Origin: an uncultured Bacilli bacterium
GTDB lineage: Bacteria > Bacillota_I > Bacilli_A > RF39 > UBA660
Direction: 5' to 3'
DNA length: 34,864 bases
Assembly: GCA_944358325.1 (NCBI GenBank)
Contig: CALVQV010000007.1
Location: forward strand, 1-34,864
Numbering within the stretch: the stretch's first letter is position 1; each line of letters starts with the position of its first letter. Positions 30,704 through 34,864 of this stretch are shown piece by piece. The notes below the pieces were generated by a model, which saw nothing but the letters and a program-made list of their open reading frames with translations, was not told the DNA's origin and made no database searches. Position numbers and translations under genes: made by a program.

Positions 30704-31927
30704 ATGAAAACAGGAGATGTTTTAACAGTTGATATTATTTCTTTAGATCATTTTGGACGAGGTATTGCGAAAAAAGATAATTTTATTTTTTTTGTTTCTA
30801 ATGCTCTTCCTTTGGAAATTGTGGATATTAAAGTTGTGAAAGTTAAAAAGAATATTATAGAAGCAGAGGTATGTAAGTATCTAAAAAAGAGTTCGGATCG
30901 TGTTGTAGTTAGTTGTCCTTTTTATGAAGAGTGTGGTGGTTGTGATTTACTACATTTAAATTATAATAAGCAATTAGACTATAAACAAAATAAAGTTAAA
31001 GAGATTATGCGTAAATTTGCAAATTTAGATGGTGATAAAGTTAAAGATATTAAGCATGCAAATAATTGTCATTATCGTAATAAAGTTATTTTTAAAGTTG
31101 ATGATAAGATTGGTTTTTATAAAAAGAAGAGTAATGATATAGTAGAGGTTAAAGAGTGTTATATTAGTGATGAAAGAATTAATAAGGTTATTTCTTTAAT
31201 TAGGGATACTAGTAATATTAAAGAGATTATGGTTCGTGCTAGTAAGTATACTAATGATTTAATGATGGTTGTTGATGGTGTTTTAAGTAGGGAAGATTTA
31301 AATTTTTTAAAAGAGTATGTGACTAGTATTTATGTTAAAGAAAATAATAAGTTAAGAAATATTTATGGTCACGATGCTTGTTATGAAAAGTTAGGAAATT
31401 ATGTTTACAAAATATTACCAGATGCTTTTTTTCAAGTTAATACTGATTGTGCGAAGTTGATGTATGATCAAGTTAAAGAGTATTTAAGTTTAGATATAAA
31501 TGATGTTGTGTTAGATTTATATTGTGGAACAGGAAGCATTGGTATTTATATAAGTGATGTTCCTAAAAAAGTTTTAGGAATTGAGGTTAATCGTGATGCG
31601 ATTACGAGTGCTTTAGAAAATGCGAAAATAAATGAAGTAAGTAATATTGATTTTATTTGTGATAAGGTTGAAAATGTTGTTAATAAGTTAGATTATATAC
31701 CAAATAAAATAGTTGTTGATCCACCACGTAGTGGTCTTGATGGTAAAACAGTTAGTTATTTAAATGATAGTGGTGCTGATATAATTGTTTATGTTTCTTG
31801 TGATCCTGTTACTTTGGCACGTGATTTAAAATTATTAGACAATTATGAAGTTATAGAAATAACACCATTTGATATGTTTAGTAATACTTATCATGTGGAA
31901 TGTGTGTGCTTACTAAACTTGCGTTAA
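30704..31927 (+). CDS. rlmCD: 23S rRNA (uracil-C5)-methyltransferase, RlmCD/RumA type
   Basis: 407 aa. An N-terminal TRAM domain (about 1-58) is followed by a [4Fe-4S] cluster motif with Cys71, Cys77, Cys80 and Cys152. The SAM-binding motif is DLYCGTGSIGIYI; the catalytic loop VDPPRSGLDG and the nucleophile in VSCDPVTLARDL are typical of TrmA/RlmC/RlmD enzymes. Gram-positive members usually methylate U747 and U1939 (E. coli numbering) of 23S rRNA with one enzyme. Divergent from gerA with 55 bases between starts. Confidence 0.93.
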   Translation: MKTGDVLTVDIISLDHFGRGIAKKDNFIFFVSNALPLEIVDIKVVKVKKNIIEAEVCKYLKKSSDRVVVSCPFYEECGGCDLLHLNYNKQLDYKQNKVKEIMRKFANLDGDKVKDIKHANNCHYRNKVIFKVDDKIGFYKKKSNDIVEVKECYISDERINKVISLIRDTSNIKEIMVRASKYTNDLMMVVDGVLSREDLNFLKEYVTSIYVKENNKLRNIYGHDACYEKLGNYVYKILPDAFFQVNTDCAKLMYDQVKEYLSLDINDVVLDLYCGTGSIGIYISDVPKKVLGIEVNRDAITSALENAKINEVSNIDFICDKVENVVNKLDYIPNKIVVDPPRSGLDGKTVSYLNDSGADIIVYVSCDPVTLARDLKLLDNYEVIEITPFDMFSNTYHVECVCLLNLR

Positions 31928-32419
31928 ACCTTTATAAAATAAGGGAAAATCAACTATACATAGGGTATTAAAAAAAGTCAAAAAAATAGAAAATAATAGC
32001 AGATTTTTAAGAAAAAAACACGAAAAAATATGATAGGGTGTTTTAGTAGTATATGTTTCCACATACAAGGTTTAGTGGTATTGGTTGACTAATACAATAA
32101 TATAATTTAAAGTATAATTTTATTTAATGGATAATGGAGTTATCGTTACTCAAAAGAGAAAAATAAAGATAGTCGATTATGAATTAAAAATAATTATAAA
32201 AGTTTTAGAAGTATATTCTTCGTTTGCACCGAGGTGTTGAAAGATAGTAAAGAACACTTCAAAATATCACTGTCAAAGTTAGAAGATTTATTTACAACGA
32301 AGAAGATATAATTGATACTAATTAGAAAAATCATTTGCTTATAAAATGGATTGGATTCAATGAAATGTTAGGGAAAAACTATTGCTTTTGAAACTTCCCA
32401 CAACTTGGAGGTAAGTTAA

Positions 32420-32458
32420 ATGAAAGTGCTTCAATTACTAGTAAAAAAACGAACATAG
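32420..32458 (+). CDS. Possible 12-codon leader peptide or ORF fragment
   Basis: MKVLQLLVKKRT, with a good GGAGG (32407-32411) eight bases before the ATG. It lies 180 bases before the gene at 32600. It may be a true small ORF or a remnant of a decayed gene. Confidence 0.25.
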   Translation: MKVLQLLVKKRT

Positions 32459-32547
32459 TTTAACTCAAGTGAGAATATTTATAAGAATAACTGAATTGAT
32501 ATTGAAATTGTTAGAATTAGTTGATATAAAAATTGGATTTAAAAATA

Positions 32548-32556
32548 TGATATAAT
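32548..32556 (+). promoter_or_regulatory. Extended -10 promoter of the gene at 32600
   Basis: TGATATAAT contains TGn followed by TATAAT (32551-32556), an extended -10; no good -35 is needed or seen. Confidence 0.55.
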
Positions 32557-32599
32557 GTTATTAAATAATGATGTGTTGATATCTAGGAGGATTAATAAT

Positions 32600-33559
32600 A
32601 TGTTTAATACAAATTATATAAAAACAATTATTACAAAGTTTTTAAAGGCATCTGATAAAACTTTGAGACAAAATATGCAATTACAACAATTATATGACTC
32701 AAATGATTATTATGAAATGCTTATGCTATTACAAGAATATAATTTATCTCAAACGATGCCTTTTTTAGCATGTGGTATGAGTTGCTATTTTAACAATCAA
32801 GTTAATGAAAATGGATTGTCAAACTTAAAACTTTCTGATCAAGATATTGAAGACGCAAAATTTATTGCTTCATGTTTTGGAAAATTAATAAACTATTCTG
32901 ATAATAATTTATCAACTTTATATACAACACTTTTAGGGACAACTGAATTTAATTATGGTATGCAAACTTTTCCAGCAGGAATTTTTGAAGATGTTTTTCA
33001 ATGTTCTCCAGATCATAGTTTACCAATTCCACCTATTGTTGGTGAAAGTGAATCAGATTATTATTGTAGAGTTTTAGATTATCAAATTTCTCAATTTGGT
33101 AACTTCCCATTAGAAAAAAGAAATGAAGCATTAAATAGAGCAAAAAGATTATCAAATAATTTCTGTAAAGGTAAAAATAGAATTTACTTAATACCATTTG
33201 AAAATGTATTAAGTAATAAGGCAAGTTTTGGTGATGTTAAGGGATTAAGAGATGGAAAACTGAGTGGTGAAGAGCTGAAGTTAAAATTAGATAAATTGTA
33301 TAGTTTTGAACAATTACTACAAGCATTTGATGTTTCCATTAATAATGGAATTAATTTTTATGTTGATCCTAATATGACAAGTGAATATGGAATTGCAATA
33401 TATGGAAATATTGCTAGTAAAGGTACATCTTTTTTTGAAATTGATCGACTATATAATATAGTTCAAAGAAAAGTTAGAAATATGGGATATATTGATGGTG
33501 ATATCATACCTAATGATTTAGATTTAAGTATACAGGAAAATAACAGACTAAAAAAATAA
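32600..33559 (+). CDS. Hypothetical protein
   Basis: 319 aa. ATG 32600 follows TAGGAGG; upstream in-frame starts lie at or before the -10 box. No membrane segment or signal peptide. The N-terminal 60 residues look helical (KTIITKFLKASDKTLRQ, LYDSNDYYEMLMLLQEY), followed by Leu/Asp/Asn-rich mixed secondary structure and, in the C-terminal part, INFYVDPNMTSEYGIAIYGN and FFEIDRLYNIVQRKVRN, strands that could belong to a ligand-binding or nuclease-like fold. No catalytic motif is evident. I do not recognise the family. It is flanked on both sides by long AT-rich gaps, which suggests an accessory gene. Confidence 0.7.
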   Translation: MFNTNYIKTIITKFLKASDKTLRQNMQLQQLYDSNDYYEMLMLLQEYNLSQTMPFLACGMSCYFNNQVNENGLSNLKLSDQDIEDAKFIASCFGKLINYSDNNLSTLYTTLLGTTEFNYGMQTFPAGIFEDVFQCSPDHSLPIPPIVGESESDYYCRVLDYQISQFGNFPLEKRNEALNRAKRLSNNFCKGKNRIYLIPFENVLSNKASFGDVKGLRDGKLSGEELKLKLDKLYSFEQLLQAFDVSINNGINFYVDPNMTSEYGIAIYGNIASKGTSFFEIDRLYNIVQRKVRNMGYIDGDIIPNDLDLSIQENNRLKK

Positions 33560-33944
33560 GCCTAATGTCAATTAAGAATAATAGTGTTGTATCTTAATTG
33601 TTTAGTATAATATGACGTATACAATGTATCAACTTTTTTGTTGTTAATTTTAATCTTTAAAATTAGTTTTAAAAAATAATATTAGAGTTGGATTAGAAGT
33701 AAAATAGTAAACTATACATAACACACATTATACTATATTATAATGTGTATTATGAAGTAGTCAGTTATACCAATACATATTAAAAATAACTAGTCATAAT
33801 ATACAAACAAGGCATGTGGAAAATGTATGTTTACTTAATTTAAAAAAATTTGAAGATTAAAATTAATTTTATTTTTTAATTTTTTAAAAAGTAGTATAAT
33901 GGGTTTATAAATTAGTATTTACAACTATAGAATGAGATGATTTT
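33560..33944. other. Intergenic region with inverted repeats
   Basis: 385 bases, no gene. CAATTAAGA (33569-33577)/TCTTAATTG (33592-33600) is a 9-bp hairpin just after the preceding stop, probably a terminator though the T run is poor. ACACATTATA (33723-33732)/TATAATGTGT (33739-33748) is a perfect 10-bp inverted repeat with six-base spacer and no T run. The promoter of the next gene has TATAAT at 33895-33900. Confidence 0.6.
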
Positions 33945-34493
33945 ATGAATTTAAAAGATATATATGGAATGTTTTTTGGATCATTTGATAGAGATAATGT
34001 AGATCCTGTAATTTTATCAGAACGTGGTTTTGCTTTGGTTAATGGTAAAGAGATAGTTTTTGATAAAGAATACCATTATCAAAATTTACAAGATGTTGTA
34101 AGAGAAGTTTATCTACAAGAATTTTTGGATATTTGTAAAAAATGTGATAATGATTCAATGGAGTACATTAAGTATTTGATGAAAAAAGATGTGATAATTT
34201 TTTTAAATTATTCTTTAGCGCATCTAGATGAATATAAAGTTGATCCATCTTTGATTTATGATGGTATTGGTTTTTTATTTATGCAAAAGGAAATAACTGA
34301 ACTTAATTTAAATGAACAAGAACATTTATTTAAATATATGAATGATTTTAAAAGAATGAAAAGTGTAGATGTTAAGGTTACATCATTTAATAATAAAGGT
34401 AAGTTTGTTAAGAAAAATTACGATTTTGTTGATCTTGAAAAGTATCTAGCGCTAAATGGATTTAAGTTGGAAAATGATGTTAAAAGTTTATAG
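33945..34493 (+). CDS. Hypothetical protein
   Basis: 182 aa, mostly helical and charged, with a GAGATGATT stretch before the ATG as ribosome binding site. Residues 1-45 contain a GFALVNGKEIVFDKEYHYQ stretch; the middle is a helical bundle-like region (EVYLQEFLDICKKCDNDSMEY, IIFLNYSLAHLDEYK). The C-terminal part (TSFNNKGKFVKKNYDFVDLEKYL) is beta then helix. No membrane segments. I do not recognise a family. The next gene follows 31 bases later in the same direction. Confidence 0.68.
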   Translation: MNLKDIYGMFFGSFDRDNVDPVILSERGFALVNGKEIVFDKEYHYQNLQDVVREVYLQEFLDICKKCDNDSMEYIKYLMKKDVIIFLNYSLAHLDEYKVDPSLIYDGIGFLFMQKEITELNLNEQEHLFKYMNDFKRMKSVDVKVTSFNNKGKFVKKNYDFVDLEKYLALNGFKLENDVKSL

Positions 34494-34524
34494 TATATGC
34501 ATAAGATATATTGTGAGGTAATTT

Positions 34525-34779
34525 ATGAATGAAGTTAATAATAAGTATAAGATAGATAGTTTTATAAGTAATTCTAATTTGTTAATTACAGAACGCGAAG
34601 CTTTTGTTTTAAATAAACATAGTATCAATTATAATAGTTGTTCTAATTTAGAGAGTTTATTATTTATGATTGAGGGTTATTTAAATACATATGAGTTAAG
34701 TGATAATGAGTATGATGAATTAGATATGGTTTCTAAAAATATTAGTGAGAGAAATTATTATAATTATACAAATAAATAG
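34525..34779 (+). CDS. Hypothetical small protein
   Basis: 84 aa, with TGTGAGG before the ATG. It is acidic and rich in Asn, Ser and Tyr. The central part ITEREAFVLNKHSINYNSCSN looks like a short helix pair; the rest is polar. Probably co-transcribed with the gene at 33945, since only 31 bases separate them and no terminator is seen. No family recognised. Confidence 0.6.
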   Translation: MNEVNNKYKIDSFISNSNLLITEREAFVLNKHSINYNSCSNLESLLFMIEGYLNTYELSDNEYDELDMVSKNISERNYYNYTNK

Positions 34780-34864
34780 AAGAAAAATGATACTAGTACC
34801 TGTCAAGTACTCACTAAATAAAAAGATTAATTAATTAATTAATTTGAATATTTGAGTCGATACT
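34780..34864. other. Intergenic tail of the window
   Basis: 85 bases with a TTAA-based short repeat (TTAATTAATTAATTAA near 34828-34843). No clear terminator or gene. Confidence 0.5.

Larger units (their letters stand above)
31928..32599. other. Long intergenic region with hairpins and possible decayed coding sequence
   Basis: About 670 bases without a long ORF. CTTCGTT (32218-32224) pairs with AACGAAG (32296-32302) and encloses GAGGTGTT (32231-32238)/AACACTTC (32253-32260), a nested hairpin that may be an RNA. In plus-strand frames, short peptide-like stretches change frame: an open run from ATG 32127 ending ...KVLEVYSSFAPRC, then VLKDSKEHFKISLSKLEDLF in another frame. This looks like a frameshifted gene remnant. 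The two readings exclude each other only in part; neither can be settled here. Confidence 0.45.

Noticed and set aside
31928-32110. Possible tmRNA, RNase P or 6S RNA in the gap after rlmCD
   Set aside because: None of the conserved core sequences of those RNAs could be found.
32053-33826. Similar TTTCCACAT-like words near 32057 and (reverse) near 33818, considered as DnaA boxes or attachment sites
   Set aside because: Too short and inexact; no cluster, no integrase, no direct repeat that frames a segment.
34828-34843. TTAATTAATTAATTAA repeat
   Set aside because: Simple AT-rich microsatellite expected at this base composition; no unit-spacer structure of a CRISPR or other array.

Overview
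The window comes from a low-GC, AT-rich, endospore-forming member of the Bacillota, probably a gut-type Bacilli or Erysipelotrichia-like lineage. Evidence: A+T-rich codon use, Shine-Dalgarno sites of the AGGTG/GGAGG type, a CIRCE operator, a T-box riboswitch, CCA-encoded tRNAs in clusters, and sporulation genes (dacB-spmA-spmB, a CotY/CotZ coat protein, a GerA germinant-receptor subunit with a GerC-like partner). TGA is used as a stop (gerA) and Trp is TGG, so the standard code applies. No IS element, integrase, rRNA or CRISPR array was seen.

Left part (1-16 kb). Two paralogous exported glucosaminidase-like proteins (103-720 and 4246-4854) bracket a stress cassette: an SDR dehydrogenase plus superoxide reductase pair, and an N-domain-less ClpB under a CIRCE operator. 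Then come a membrane cyclophilin, a DUF368 polyprenyl-phosphate translocase, a CotY/CotZ coat protein converging on a small unknown gene, a Ca2+ P-type ATPase coupled to a CmpB-type membrane protein, trpS, a short UvrD/HelD-like helicase, and an unusual DUF308-permuted-papain membrane protein.

Middle (16-24 kb). A degenerate kinase-like protein (possibly spore coat), a NifU-type Fe-S scaffold and an S1-domain protein lead into thirteen tRNA genes in three transcription units: Val-Thr-Tyr-Gln-Lys; Leu-Ser-fMet-Asp-Phe-Arg-Pro; and a single Ala. Between the second unit and tRNA-Ala sit an orphan MvaI/BcnI-type restriction nuclease and an HD hydrolase. Two small unknown units follow, then asnS behind a T-box leader with an AAC (Asn) specifier.

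Right part (24-34.9 kb). A lipoprotein precedes dacB-spmA-spmB-rluB, the same order as in Bacillus subtilis. It is followed by ferredoxin, a tail-anchored acidic protein, a two-gene gerA-gerC operon (no B subunit, half-length C subunit) and an RlmCD-type rRNA methyltransferase. The last 2.9 kb contains three genes I do not recognise, separated by two long intergenic regions with hairpins and traces of decayed coding sequence. Most genes are separated by simple hairpin-plus-T terminators, many usable from both strands.
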